Assembly: GCA_030248065.1 (NCBI GenBank)
Contig: JASAMV010002810.1
Coordinates: 1 to 64,000, forward strand
Source: Rhynchonema sp. JSB1_4
Lineage: Eukaryota; Nematoda; Chromadorea; Monhysterida; Xyalidae
Direction of reading: 5' to 3'
Length of the DNA stretch: 64,000 bases
This document shows positions 47,676-59,602 of the stretch, in pieces; within the stretch, counting starts at the first letter, position 1, and every line of letters starts with the position of its first letter. The notes under the pieces are model-generated. The model saw only the letters and a list, made by a program, of their open reading frames with translations. It was not told the origin of the DNA and did not search any database. The position numbers and the translations under genes were made by a program.

Positions 47676-47957
47676 TTAGTTCAGCATGTTTTGAATTATT
47701 CTATTGTATCGTTTGCAAATGCAACTTTTTATATACAAGGCCACTGAGGCGACCACAAACACCAAGATTGAGAATGCATTCATCGTTAATTGATAGGACC
47801 CAAAGCTGGATGGGTACACATCTCTATTCGGTAGCATGAACGGACACCATGACAACGATGCGATGAAGCGCACCTGCCGCTTCCACATATCTTGTTGCCG
47901 AAATAAGAGACCAGACGATGGATTCTCACGGTGCCCGCAGAAATTGTAGAACAAGCC
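47676..47957 (-). CDS. possible terminal exon of a membrane protein
   Basis: An open frame of about 93 codons after a possible acceptor TTTTAAG near 47960 reads FYNFCGHRENPSSG, a Trp/Arg-rich middle, then a hydrophobic helix (AFSILVFVVASVALYI) and a Cys/Lys-rich tail. No upstream exon or family is recognised. The overlapping frame has an AAG/GTAAAC donor at the same place, so either reading could be wrong. Confidence 0.25.
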   Translation of the reverse strand, partial: GLFYNFCGHRENPSSGLLFRQQDMWKRQVRFIASLSWCPFMLPNRDVYPSSFGSYQLTMNAFSILVFVVASVALYIKSCICKRYNRIIQNMLN

Positions 47958-49786
47958 AGGTTTACCTTAAAATACACATGTGTGACGAACTTTATGGTGC
48001 GGGGCGTGCTGTGAAATCGGCACCTTTTTTCACCGTTTTCGTGCTTCACGCATAGCCCACAGCACCAGTTTCACACTTTTCACACAGCCGGTCGGTACGC
48101 ACTATACATATATACGGTACATGTTTTGATGCTGTTAGCAACGACTGAATACTGAAAAGAAACTACTCAGTTTACGACCGAAACAAAACAACTCACATAT
48201 TGATGTGATAGGCGCGAGCGCATATGTGCGCGTTTTATTCACGAGCCGCAAGCAGTACGTCGTTTTTGGGTAGATTTATCTCGGCCGTATGCATTGTCCA
48301 CATCTATTTGTGCTTGGATGTGCTCACTTACATGCATGTCTGGGAGTAATTACGTCAATCGCTACTGTTGCCGGAGGCGCAAGTGCGGCAAACGAAATCA
48401 ATACACGGAACATCGCGGATAGAATGAGGTTCATTCATTAACCTAATGTTGTCTACCATACATTACGGTTTACAATCTGGCTTCCATTTACAAATACTGC
48501 TTCGTTGCTTCCTACTTTTTGCGTTTCTTACAGAATTCAGCAGCCACTGCAACTTGACATGTGTTTCTGTAGTGCCTACGTGATTTCAGCCAACAGCCAC
48601 AAAGTAGAAGATATGCGCACCACAATGGCCCATTTGTTATCATTTTTTATCTTGCCCGTGTCTGTGAGGATGAGCAAAAAGTGGAGAGTGAGTGTTATTA
48701 TGCCTTGAAGACAATATAACGCCGGGAACACATGCCATTTGATGTCTTGTTATACAAAGGTTTCCTGCTTATCAATAGTGAACCGATGCTATACTTAGCA
48801 ACCCCCTATGCATTGAAATCTCAGGGAGATTACACAATTTACCATAATATTTTGGTTCGTAATTTGCTGTGCACCCCCTCCCGCTCCCACCTTCTGACGG
48901 ATATTCTCTTTTGTGAGCAAAAACGCACTTTTGACAGGATGTCACGCGTGACAAAATATTAGCTAATATAGGCATTAGCGTTCAGCTGGGTTGAGGCACA
49001 TACGCCATTTATTCTGGCAACGTTCGGGATTCGCAGTTCCATTTATATTTCTTATTCGACCTGAATGAGCCTGGCGCAACTGTTTTCCAAATCAGTACTT
49101 CTGTCATCGTTATTAACCACCGCGTGCGAAAAATTAAAAACCAAGATGTTGAGCAGCATACCATTCTTAGGCCGACAGGAAAACGAATTGAGAGACCACC
49201 CACCGCTTTGATCTCAGCCGATCACATGCAGGGACTTTGTCCGTCGTCAAAAAACCTCAATGTCACTCATGCCTTTGGCCACGATACAATCAAAGAGTTG
49301 AAACCAAACACTGCACATTCCGATGCGTACCGTGCCCCCAGAAACGATTGTGTTTGTTTTGTGGCTAATTACAAACATTCTGCCACCCATAAACTGTGTA
49401 AATGTGCAATTTAGCCCACGATATTCGGCTCATAGCACTCTCGTCAACTTAAATCGTCAACTCTTGTCGTCAAATCCCATGCATAATTTCACGCGTTCGC
49501 TTGAGTGGACGACGAGCTTTGACCACGGCAGTTGACGATTGTACCATTAGCCCGGCATTCGACGAAAACAGTGTTTGTGGCACACGCTTATTGAAAAAGA
49601 CGTTTCATTCCGAGATGAATCGTAAACTTTGACAAAAGCATCGCATGTGAGCCAAATATTGGACGGTTTGCAATTCTTTGAATTCCCTGATTGTTTGCAC
49701 CACGTGTGATTAGCACGTTGATTGCAACCGAAGTATTTTTACGTTGCAGCGACCAGACCGTCGAATTAATCGATATTTCAACCGCA

Positions 49787-51627
49787 ATGCTGTTGGAACT
49801 TCGCGATTCGTCAGCGCTTCGTGAATCATGGCATCACATTCGTCATATACTGCCCATTTTGTTGCTGGTACTGTATCTGCTGTTGGCAACAATCGGATTT
49901 TATGCCATTCAAATAAAGGTGAACATCATATACTGTAAGTAGTGCGTGCGAAGCTGTCGTAACTAACGCAACAAACAAAAACAAGCAACAAAAGGAATAA
50001 ATAGTATGGCATCTGTAATTTCCAGTACACGTATGCGGACGTGCGCGATGCTCCATGGGAGTCAAGCAGCAATTACAGTCATCACAGCTCCGAACTGTTG
50101 GTGTGTGTGGACGCGAGGAAGTTCGCAAGTGACCACGCGTCAATGACGCTGGCGTTTTATTTCGTCACCACAGTGCACACGACAATAGGTAAGCACTTTT
50201 GTGGTTGAAATAAAGTAAGTTGTTGCTGGCGGACGAATAAAGTGATGTGGTGCACACAGTAGTTTTCATGAAGAAAATCAGCAACCCAATCCAGACGCAA
50301 TGTACGCAGCTACACAGGTTACGGTGACGTCTACCCATGCACCCTGCCCGGCAAGGTGTTGACTTGTGTGGCTGCAATCATCGGAGTACCGTTGACACTG
50401 CTCTGTGTCAGCATCATGGGAGGAGCGATGGCCAACGGGGGTGCCAAACTATGGAGCCGCATTCCAGCCGTGAGCGGTAAAACTTCGCATGTTTCCGACG
50501 GCGATCCTGAAACAGCGGCGGAAGAGAAACCTGATGATCGATTGGACACAGCTGCTCGACAACGGTTACTCAGTATTCTACTCAGTTGTTTACCAACGGA
50601 CACTCAAAAATTCACAGAGGTGATACGTCGTACAAATCGGCTGTATGTGACCATTTTGTACCTAAATAATTCAAATTTCAGGCTTCCCGTCGCGATAGGC
50701 GTTGTCGTGACCGTCTTGTATATTTTGTTGTTCAGCATCTACCAGTACATAATCGTACTGCATTCAATTCAGCCTGACGATCATCTATATGGAAATTGGA
50801 CTTACTTCGACGCGTTATATTTCACCTTGACATCCATGCTGACCATAGGTTTGGATGCGCATTGCGTAGTTGATTTTCGCACAATATTGTCACAAACTGT
50901 TTCGGTTTTGTAGGACTGGGTGACTACTCGCCACGTGATAAATGGCTGTACCAAGTTACGTTCTGCCTGATATTTTTCGGCGTTACGCTTGTGTCGATGT
51001 GCGTACAGCTGGTGATCAGAAGTATGGAGACGCAATTCGATAAAGTCGTGCAACTGATTCAGGAGCTGTATGATGCTCAGCAGGTGAATAGATGTGAGCT
51101 TGGTTGTTGGTGCCAAGTCAGAGAGTGTCTGATATGTTTCACTACTTTACTGTGGCTACGCAGTTAACTTATTACCTACCCAGGAACAAGACACGGAGTC
51201 GACCGCTGCAGAGTCCGCCGTCGAAGTGGAAATGACCCAGAATGAGCGCCGAATAGCCAAGGTCATTTTGGAATTGTGGAACAAGGATCCTCAGGGTCGA
51301 TGGCTGATTCCGTTATTGAATCAAGGCGAATCAGGGTTGCAAGGGCGAGCATCGAGCGCCAAAAAGAAGCCTCGATCACCACAAATGTCTGCGAACACTC
51401 AACGACTGTTTGTGCAACGCTGGCGACTCAACTTGAAGCATAAGACGGTTGCTACCCAAACGACGACCGCCGACATTTCACGCGCTAAGCTGCGCCTTGG
51501 TATGGTCTATCCTCCGCCGTTGGCGGAAAACAAATATGCAGTAAGTGTGGACTACCAAACAAACAGTTGTCGACGCCACCAAATCTACCTGAAACCTGTC
51601 AAAGACTCACGACGTCTGTCATTGTGA
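49787..51627 (+). CDS. two-pore-domain potassium channel (TWK type)
   Basis: Exons 49787..49918, 50026..50188, 50318..50642, 50682..50848, 50914..51083, 51184..51627; 466 aa from the only ATG in exon 1. TM1 is residues about 20-41 (ILPILLLVLYLLLATIGFYA). The first pore helix leads to the filter TIGYGD (97-102). TM2 and TM3 follow around a cytoplasmic linker, then the second filter TIGLGD (261-266), TM4 (FCLIFFGVTLVSMCVQLVI) and a long Lys/Arg-rich C-tail. Two P-loops per subunit define K2P leak channels, which dimerise and set resting potential. The introns that split both filters are phase 1 at the same Gly. The intron 50643-50681 is only 39 nt and in frame, so it may be retained. The exon 1 start could lie upstream, since an acceptor (TACGTTGCAG) precedes it. 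Confidence 0.85.
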
Positions 51628-52020
51628 AACAAACAGCGCGAATGTGATGAGCTGAACAACGGGTCGTTGTACATATTACCTACAATGTACAGTATACCTG
51701 TGTACCTAGGTCAGATTGGATGTCATTGATCTTGTGTAGCCCGGTAGGCAGGTCACTTACAGTATACACATTTACACCGTTGTGCAGATGAATTTCGTTC
51801 GAGATGCAACTGAATGTAGTGCATGGTTCAAAATAATATTAGTGGCACTATCGTTAGCAGCAATACACTGGCAAGCCAGATAATTGACTGATCAACGGAC
51901 AGATGCTTCAGCAATGAGACATATACTTACATAGACGATTTTGCTGTTCTCCTGGCGAGATTGGACATGCGCATGTTGCCCAACGGACATCATTTTTTGA
52001 CATATTCACAATTACATACG

Positions 52021-52256
52021 GTACATTTCCAGGAAAAGGGGTAGCTGCACTGCGCACGCGGGCGTACGATTAATTTTCTTGCACATGGTTAAGAATTACC
52101 AACTTTTTGCTTAACAATCGCACGCATCCGCACGCGTGTGTAGTGCGGCGCTTGCGCACGGGAAAGTCACAAAATGTTGCGTGTTAAGTACTGCACGCAA
52201 ATTTGTCGTACACCCGCGTGACACTAGTGCAGCTACCCCTTTCCGGGAAATGTACT
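52021..52256. mobile_element. MITE of about 235 bp
   Basis: Inverted ends GTACATTTCC.GGAAA.GGGGTAGCTGCACT, then CGCGGGCGTACGA, repeated inverted at 52205-52256. No coding content. Confidence 0.75.
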
Positions 52257-52310
52257 GTACCTCGTGACACTATCAGAACATTTCGAAATACTGAGCTTAA
52301 CGATAGGTGA

Positions 52311-54391
52311 TCACTTTTTGTATGCGTACGGCCGTGCGTATTGTGGGTAGTAATTGTTGTAGTAGCCATAGCCATGGCCCTGGTGTCGACCTGAAACCAG
52401 TACCTTCTTGTAATAGAAGGCAATCTCGATGGTGCGGGGCTGTCAGTTAAAGGGCTCGGGACATAACCGAAGGAAGGGTAGCAGGACATATTGTTACACA
52501 CCGTTGGAAAGCATTCCGACAGCCTATGTCACGCACAAATTTTAAGCCCCTTGGAGGTTCGCTATCTCTTGGTAGAGCGACTTTTCGTTCCAGAAAAAAG
52601 TGAATTTTTGCACAAATTGGAACCGGTGCAGAAACCCCAAATGACTTGAAGGTCAAGTAACCCATGGATAGGATTACAACAGCTTTCTAATAGCTTACCA
52701 TCACAACTTCAGTCGCTCAAAGCATTGCTTCACACGGTGAGGGTGCGAAACGTTGCAAAAATCGGCCTTATTTTTTCGAGAACACAAGTTTGTCCCTAAA
52801 TTTTGAGGCCACGCTTAGTGCTGCGGAAATAAGAATGCAATGGGGAAATAGAGCATCGTCGAAAGTACCAGAAAATAAGGTTTTTAAATTTTTTAACTCA
52901 TGGCTGGCTCCGTGACAGGCCTAAAAATCCATTAAATTGCCGCTAAATTAGGTGGTTACATTCATCGCCAGAATTGTGACACATAAAGGCCACAGATTGT
53001 ATCGGATTCGAAACAAAAAAATGAGAGAAACGCCTGTTTTAACAACCTATCAAGGTCCGAAGACCCCAAGGTCTACAGATCTCTCGGGGCAGCCATACTA
53101 ACCTGAATATGATATTCAGCTATAAATGCTTATTGTTAACCGCTATCGTAAATGTGATAGCACCAAACAATGTATCTCGGGAGTAGCTTTCGAATGATAT
53201 ATAACAAGCCCCAATAAATTCTTACGCTTAAGGGCAGAGGTTAAAAAATTGCTTTTTTGACGATTCTGGAATGAACCGTCACGTCACCGTGTGCGATTTC
53301 GGAATTTTGACCGTTTCTTGTCCATAACAAGAGATAGTATGGGCATGTCATACATCGTTCGATAGCTAATTCAGAGCTACATCGTTTGATGCTATTAAAT
53401 ATGCAATAGTTCTTAACAGCAACGACTTATAGCCAAATATCTTATTCAGGCTGGCATGGCTGCAGCAGCCGGACCATGGGGTTTGAAGTCTTGAAACTCA
53501 TCTAGATTGTTGGACTGTGCGTTTATCTGACTTTCTCGTTTTCAATGCAATGCAATACGTGGCTTATTTACATCACATTTCCGTCAATGAATGCAACTAT
53601 GCAGTTCAGTGGCAATTTTTAGGTCTTTTTCGGCCTGTCACGCCGCTATATAAGTGTTTTAAAATTTAAAAACCTTATTTTCTGGTACTTTGAAAATGCT
53701 CTATTTTTCTAATGCATTTTCATTTCTGCAACACAAAGCGCGCCTCAAAATTTAAGACAAACTTGTGTTTTCGAAAAATGTGGCCGATTTTTGGAACATT
53801 TCGCACCCTCACCGAGTGAAGCAATGCTTTGAGCGACTGAAGTTCTCATGATAAGTTATCCAGAAGCCGTTGTAATCCTATGCACGTGTTACTTGACTTT
53901 CAACTCATTTGTAGTTTCTGCACCGGTCGTTTCAAGTTGTGAAAAAATTCACTTTTTTCTGGAATGAAAAGTCGCTCCACCAAGAGATAGCGAATCTCTA
54001 AGGAGCTTAACATTTGTGCGTGACATATGCTATCACAGTGCTTTCCAACGATGTATAACACTGCGCTCTGCTGCCCTTCCTTCGGTTGTGTCCCGAGCCC
54101 TTTAAAGAACAAGAACTAACGTCGTCGAACGCGTGCCTCATCACCACCAGACTCCTTGACAGCAGAATTGGGACGCGCTACAAAACAAAAAACACGGGCA
54201 CATCAAAGACAGAATGCTTGTTAAAACGCAGTTCAAAACTTTCGTGAACTTTCGACATCACGGGAATGACAGATTCCTGGTAAACCTGCGGCCTTTCTCT
54301 TAAATCGTTTGTTATGGTCCGGACACATTTCGATGACAGCTAGTTGAACCAGGACAATCAGACAGATCAGTAATCCAACTGCTTCTTTCAT
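52311..54391 (-). CDS. small secreted His/Tyr-rich gene, apparently split by a palindromic element
   Basis: Exon 1 (54391..54286, phase-1 donor GCAG/GTTTACC) encodes a signal peptide MKEAVGLLICLIVLVQLAVI and a CPDHNKRFKRK stretch. A terminal exon 52390..52311 (acceptor GGTTTCAG, phase 1) encodes RHQGHGYGYYNNYYPQYARP and ends YKK. Joined, they give 61 aa in frame. The terminal exon has the same length (80 nt), phase and YKK-type end as that of His-rich gene 2. The 1.65-kb palindrome 52451-54101 sits in the intron between them. An alternative last exon, 54177..54116, also joins in phase 1 and gives 55 aa ending in Arg-rich RVRRR. Both exons are readable; which one is used cannot be told here. 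Middle exons may be lost. Confidence 0.45.
52447..54105. mobile_element. 1.65-kb palindromic element flanked by TTAA
   Basis: Element 52451..54101 with ends AGGGCTCGGGACA / TGTCCCGAGCCCT, each bordered by TTAA (52447-52450 and 54102-54105). The two 825-bp halves are inverted copies along the full length, moderately diverged. Matched blocks include CAGAAAATAAGGTTTTTAAA, GAGTGAAGCAATGCTTTGAGCGACTGAAG and the central CAGGCTGGCATG region. No transposase. Confidence 0.8.
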
Positions 54392-54960
54392 TTTCAATAC
54401 AGCTGTGTGATATACTGCTACCGTCGTGATCAAGTATTATTACGAACTGAAACTCGGGTTACGGATACGGAACTGTGGTCTACGCAGCATGATGTGGCTC
54501 GTGTGCGTGTGGAAACAAATCTGCAGGACTGGGATTATGCAAATTCCCAGCACAACTCCACGCAAGTCTTGCTCTCGTCTGTGCCGATGCTGCAATAAGA
54601 CGCACTGTTGAGCTTTCAATGGCACAGCTGCATCGATATGTGAACTATGAAGCAAACTTTATGCAGTAGATACGAACAGCGGGCGTGGCTGCAATGCGAA
54701 CAATACCAAGTAACAAGCGCCACAACACGTTTAGCACGCTCATTCGATAAGATACGGTACTGCAGTTTTGGCGCGCCCCGTGTGAGACAGTGCAATAAGA
54801 CATTTGAGTACAACGGATGAAATAAAGCAAGTCGAATATGGGGCAGATGTCGAAGGTGGCATGCTTACATGCTTCCTAAAAATCATTTTCACACACATTA
54901 AAATTTCTCATTTCCCTGGCACAGACTTTTCCACTTGGTACGACCCAATCAGCAAACATC

Positions 54961-57021
54961 ATGACTGTAACTGGCCAACCAGCACTCTATGCTACAATCA
55001 ACCTACTGATTTTTATCCTGATAAACAAATCGACTCCACATCAAATGACTACCTGCAACTCGCAAGATTGTGAACAAGATCAATCATGCGTGACCGTCCT
55101 GAAGTTCAACAATGACGCATTTACCAGTTAGCAAATTTAATGCAACAGTGGTTACTTGTACGTTACATACATGTTTTTAGATCACACATTTGCGATCACG
55201 TTGCTGGGTGTGACCCCACCTATTGAGCCGGACATAAAATCGGTCATGATTGCGATCACTTTGTACGATGGAGTGACTGGCGACACAGTATTCGACAGGA
55301 ATCTTCAATTAAAGAAACCAACCAAGTAGAAACTACGACAATCTGATAACGCGAAGTGCAATATTAGCAAACTTGGGCGATTTTCAGAAACGGGGAAAAC
55401 GAGCAAGGAACAACAAATCTGGTGAGCGAACAGTACGACGTTTCATCGAAAAACAGATTATCGGAAATGAGGATCGAACTACCGAGCGGCGACAATATAC
55501 TACTTGGAAGAACCGCATCAAACATTGAAATGATTATGGACGATAGAAAGAGAGAGTACGAATGTGTAGATAATGCATTTAGACATTTAGTCAACAGCAG
55601 TTAAAAATGAGACCATTTCATTGTTCAATTGACAATGTCACTTTAAAAATATTTCAAATGTTTATACAGAGTTCCGATGGGCACCAACATCAAGTTTAAT
55701 CATGCGCACTATCTGTTCGTGCACAAAGATTTCCAACCGGATCAAAAGCAACTGCACCAGAAATGCATGAAAACGACCGAGGCATGTGGCAACACCGAAG
55801 GATGGCAGGTGCAGATCTCACAGTCGCCCATAAGATACGTTAAATGCTCGTGGAAGACAGAGAAAAGGGTTAGCTCAAATGTAATTCCATTAAATTAAAA
55901 TGAGAAATACATGTGCCCACCTTAAAAGCACAGATGAATCTCTCCGGCCAATTTTGCTGTTGCATGGGTGGCTGTGAAGATGCCTTTCGTCTGTCCCACA
56001 ATCCTCTATTGCCAAATTTAACATCGTGTACTCAAGCTAGAACTGCAAGCACAAACAACTGCGGATATGGCAGCGTTGAGCGCGATCCGGTTCGTTGACC
56101 AAAGAATAACAAAGTAGAGTAAAGTAAAGTTTGAATGTTCAGTTCAAATGTTACGCCCCCCCCCCCCCGACTGTTCAGCAGGCAGTTTTTTCCACGGTGA
56201 CATGGCTGATGATTCTTGGTTCCGTCGCCGGCGTGCTCATGCTTATGTGCGTGGCTTTAATCATTGGACTGGCCGTGGTGTCCGCGAAGCACAGAAAGAT
56301 TAAAAAGGTGCATATCCTGTATCAGGACGTTCTGACAACCAACCAGATATGATAAAGCTCGATTTTCCAGGAGAAGTTCCACCTGGCAAAAGAAGTCAAC
56401 AGACAAGAACAATTACGGCGAATACTACCAGACGACGACGGTGACACAAGTTCGATGGAATTCAGAAGAGATTTGGAGGAGGAAATAGAGAAAGATTCAA
56501 CTACGCAGGACGAACCGACAAGCGCCGGCAACGCTAAATCAGCAGGTGATGCTTAAACTTCTATTTATTCACTTCAACACAATGGCAAACATTCGATTGC
56601 GTTACAGCGCTCCCAATATCTGACCCAAGCCCATCAGATGTCACGCAAAGCACGGGCGACGTACCTTCAACACCCCCTTCGCCACAGGAATACCAGACCC
56701 CAATGACCAGCGACACTACCGATAAAAACCAAAACGAAGCAATTCAGAAAGAAGCGCTGGACCATATTTTCCCCGAGATACAAGAAACGCCCAAACATAC
56801 AACAGAGACCAAAGCGACCTCGAAGAAGAACACAAAACACAGTTCACAAACAAAGAAGACCGGATTTTTTGCAAAATTCAAAAGTACGTTGTGCTCAAGG
56901 CGCACACATTGCAAAATTTTAATTCTTATGACCTTCAATACCAGTGTTTCTTTCAGCCACACATGCGACACCCTCAGTTTCAACGCAAAACAGCAGCACA
57001 ACCTTATCTTCCAACAAATGA
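54961..57021 (+). CDS. unrecognised type I membrane protein, 506 aa
   Basis: Nine exons, all in frame: 54961..55126, 55181..55325, 55388..55599, 55672..55868, 55934..56089, 56179..56307, 56371..56545, 56608..56883, 56957..57021. Signal peptide (ATINLLIFILI), then about 250 extracellular residues: TPPIEPDIKSVMIAITLYDG, a DDRKREYECVDNAF stretch, CMKTTEACGNTEGW, FCCCMGGCEDAF. A single transmembrane helix (LMILGSVAGVLMLMCVALII) and a stop-transfer KHRKIKK follow, then a 170-residue cytoplasmic tail rich in Ser, Thr, Lys and Pro (PSTPPSPQ). The cysteine pattern suggests a disulphide-bonded ectodomain. I recognise no family. Exon 4 uses acceptor ACAGAG before 55672 to keep frame. The exon 5 donor (CCG/GTTCGT) is inferred. 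Confidence 0.7.
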
Positions 57022-57242
57022 AAGAAACTCCCTGTTCGAAAAACAAAAAAGGTGACCGATATACGCACCAATTTATGATGATCAATAAGCCTATCCAATC
57101 AGCGCTGAAAACGTAACCTGATATTGGTTCATTCTACCTGGGATATAAAAACTGATCACATCTGCAATTGCTGATGATATGCCAAATTGGTTGACTGCAA
57201 TACTATGTATTGGTGCCAGGTCCCGAGTAGTTATCGCATGTG

Positions 57243-57480
57243 GTGCATTTATAGCAGCAAATCGCTCGTGCAGTGAAGTATGTACGCCCCACAATTAATG
57301 CCCACATATAAACCCGAACGCTAACACGCAGTTCTGAAGCATTGCACACAACTGTCAAGCTGCGTTGTGTGTTTGCTGTCATGTTTCAAATGTTACAAAA
57401 ATTGATTTTCGCGTTTAGATCTGAGAATTAACTGTGGGGCGTACCTCACTGCACGACAGCGAAATAGGAAATTTATTATC
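57243..57480. mobile_element. MITE, copy 2 of the 32620 family
   Basis: GTACGCCCCACAATTAATGC and its inverse AGAATTAACTGTGGGGCGTAC, with the outer CGCTCGTGCAGTGA / TCACTGCACGACAGCG pair. Same order of blocks as 32620-32857 but more diverged. Confidence 0.7.
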
Positions 57481-58036
57481 TATATAAATACAAGAAAGAT
57501 ATATAAAATGAGTGTTGGAAAGCTCACAAACGCCACATTCTTTGTGGGCTGACTTATTGTATTTCATTTACAAGTTACTGCTCGAAACGGCTGCTGCGAT
57601 CGATAGGTTTCGCTCTACGGGTGTTATTGTGTGATCTGCAACAGATCAAAAGCACGACGAACCGATGTGGTGATTTTATTTTGTAGGAGTCAGTGAGAAA
57701 ATTATTGTGTAAAAGCAACATAGTTTATGTAAACTCAGCATGAGAAAATAACACAACTATTCTAGCAGGACAGACATCATCATTCACGCGACAGGCGACA
57801 GGAGTTAAGATATGAGCGATAGAACACAAATAGAAACACTACCAACAGAAATAAGTACAGTTTATAGCACCACAGACAGTTCATAGCAGCTTAAAAAACC
57901 GTGGCTGTTTGTAACAATGATAACAGTTAAGTATACAGCTGAAGTATTACTTGGTTTAGGTTGAGAGTGACTATTTCAGGCAGAAAGACTATAAATCTAC
58001 AGACTACATTACTCAGGCAAGTGAACAGCAGTAGTT
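57481..58036. other. intergenic between convergent genes
   Basis: No coding signal. The stretch holds the 3' side of the His/Gly/Tyr gene. Confidence 0.4.
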
Positions 58037-58600
58037 CTAAGCTTTGTTTTTGTATCCATCATGAGCATATCCGAACGAGCTATGGTATCCGTAACCGGAC
58101 GCGTGCTTTGGTCCATGGTGGTAGCCGTGCCCGTATCCGTGATAGGGCTCACCATGGTAGCCGCTGTTGTGATGACCATAAGCTGACTTGTGGTGGTAGC
58201 CGTAGGCTCGGTGGCCTGCAGAAAACAACCTCATTTTGTATAGTGGCAACAACAGTTTCTGTGCCTTACACAGTATGTGAAGCTCGTTGACAAGCTGAGG
58301 TGTAACGACCTACCGTAACCTGCATGTTTGTATCCGTACGAAGAGTGATGTCCGTATCCGCTGTGGTGGGGTTTGTAGTACGGCTTGTATGAATGATGAT
58401 AGCTGGCGTGATAGCCATCTGCAGATACACACGTGTTCTTCAACCACAATATCTGCTACAAACTACTGAACGCTTAATGGCGTCAGACAGCCAGACCAAC
58501 CGTGTGGGTGTGGCCCGTCATACCCATGGCCAGAATGCGCTTCAGCGACTATCGCGCCAACGATCAAACACACCAGAAAGACTGCAGCTTGCGAATTCAT
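58037..58600 (-). CDS. secreted His/Gly/Tyr-rich protein
   Basis: Exons 58600..58501, 58418..58314, 58215..58037; 127 aa. Signal peptide AAVFLVCLIVGAIVAEA, then a low-complexity chain of YGYHH, GYGHH, SGYGYHSS and PYHGYGHG units, ending GYKNKA. Both introns are phase 1 within a Gly/Asp codon, like the His-rich genes at 38602 and 42043. The extra tyrosines suggest a cuticle or eggshell-like structural protein that could be cross-linked; the His content would also bind metals. TATAAAG on the minus strand at 58661..58655 is about 55 nt upstream of the ATG. An upstream in-frame Met would add a non-signal extension, so I choose 58600. Confidence 0.8.
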
Positions 58601-59353
58601 GCCGGATTTTGCTCGAAATCTGAAACCGCAAGAGCCGTATTCATTCAAACGAAACTTTATACACCTACGCTTCTCAGATCTGGGAGGAAAAGTTTTCTAA
58701 GTGAGTTTGATTGTGCGGTTACCTACCTCATATTTATACAGAATTTCCGATGACTTTTTTGGCGCAAACTGATAAATTTTCGGCGTCAAATTGTCCATTA
58801 TCCTTCGAACAGAATCGTTAGGTTTCTTCGTCGTGGTCTTCATACGGAGATATCTCACGCAAGCTGGCTGCTATTAGTTGGACAATAAAATTGGACAATA
58901 AAATAAATGACCTGAAGCAAAGTAAAGTGAGGACAATGCAAAGCAGCTGACAAAACAAATGTGTGCGCGAAAACCATAAAAGAAACCACGCACGCATTTT
59001 TTGCAACAGAACATGCAAAACAAAACATTGAACACGTTATTTATCGTCAAGTTGTGCATTTTTATTCATGAAACTCACAGTACAAGAACACAAGGTGCGA
59101 TTTTCGCACATGCCGTTCAAAATTTATAACCAAAACGAGACAATAAAGACAGCTCATGTGATGTGACCACATAACAGATATCCACGGTAGTGCTGCGTGC
59201 TGGTGTGCGTGATCACTGCTGAATCAGCTGATATCCAGCACAACGGCTTATACTAATTTTGTCAACGCAGCTGCCCTTGTTTCGTGCAAACGCAACAGGA
59301 TGACTGTTCCACGCACCTGCTCTCACCATCCAATTATGTTACATCATCTGTAT

Positions 59354-59518
59354 TCACTTCCTTGCGCTCAATTTGGGTTGCTGCCGTCGCGCCACAGTTT
59401 GCACGCATCCCGCACAGCAGACACTCAGCCAGCCGCGCTTGCACAAGTCACAGGCAGTTGTGTCGACAACAATAGTATTAACCAGGATCACAAACACAAC
59501 CAACGAAACAACCAGCAT
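59354..59518 (-). CDS. possible small secreted Cys-rich peptide
   Basis: A single-exon frame of 54 aa: signal peptide MLVVSLVVFVILVNTIV followed by CDLCKRGWLSVCCAGCVQT and a basic tail ending SARK. CxxC...CCxxC with a signal peptide resembles short nematode secreted peptides, but I cannot name a family. It begins 85 nt downstream of the ALG12 stop on the same strand (33 nt less if the upstream Met at 59551 is used). It could be a separate gene, a downstream cistron, or chance sequence in the ALG12 3' UTR. Confidence 0.4.
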   Translation of the reverse strand: MLVVSLVVFVILVNTIVVDTTACDLCKRGWLSVCCAGCVQTVARRQQPKLSARK

Positions 59519-59602
59519 GTATCGCAATTGAAAAAAGACCAAGATACCCATAGAACGCACTACTCTACCAAAAAAACGTCTCGGCAGCACTGTTTCGCCA
59601 TT

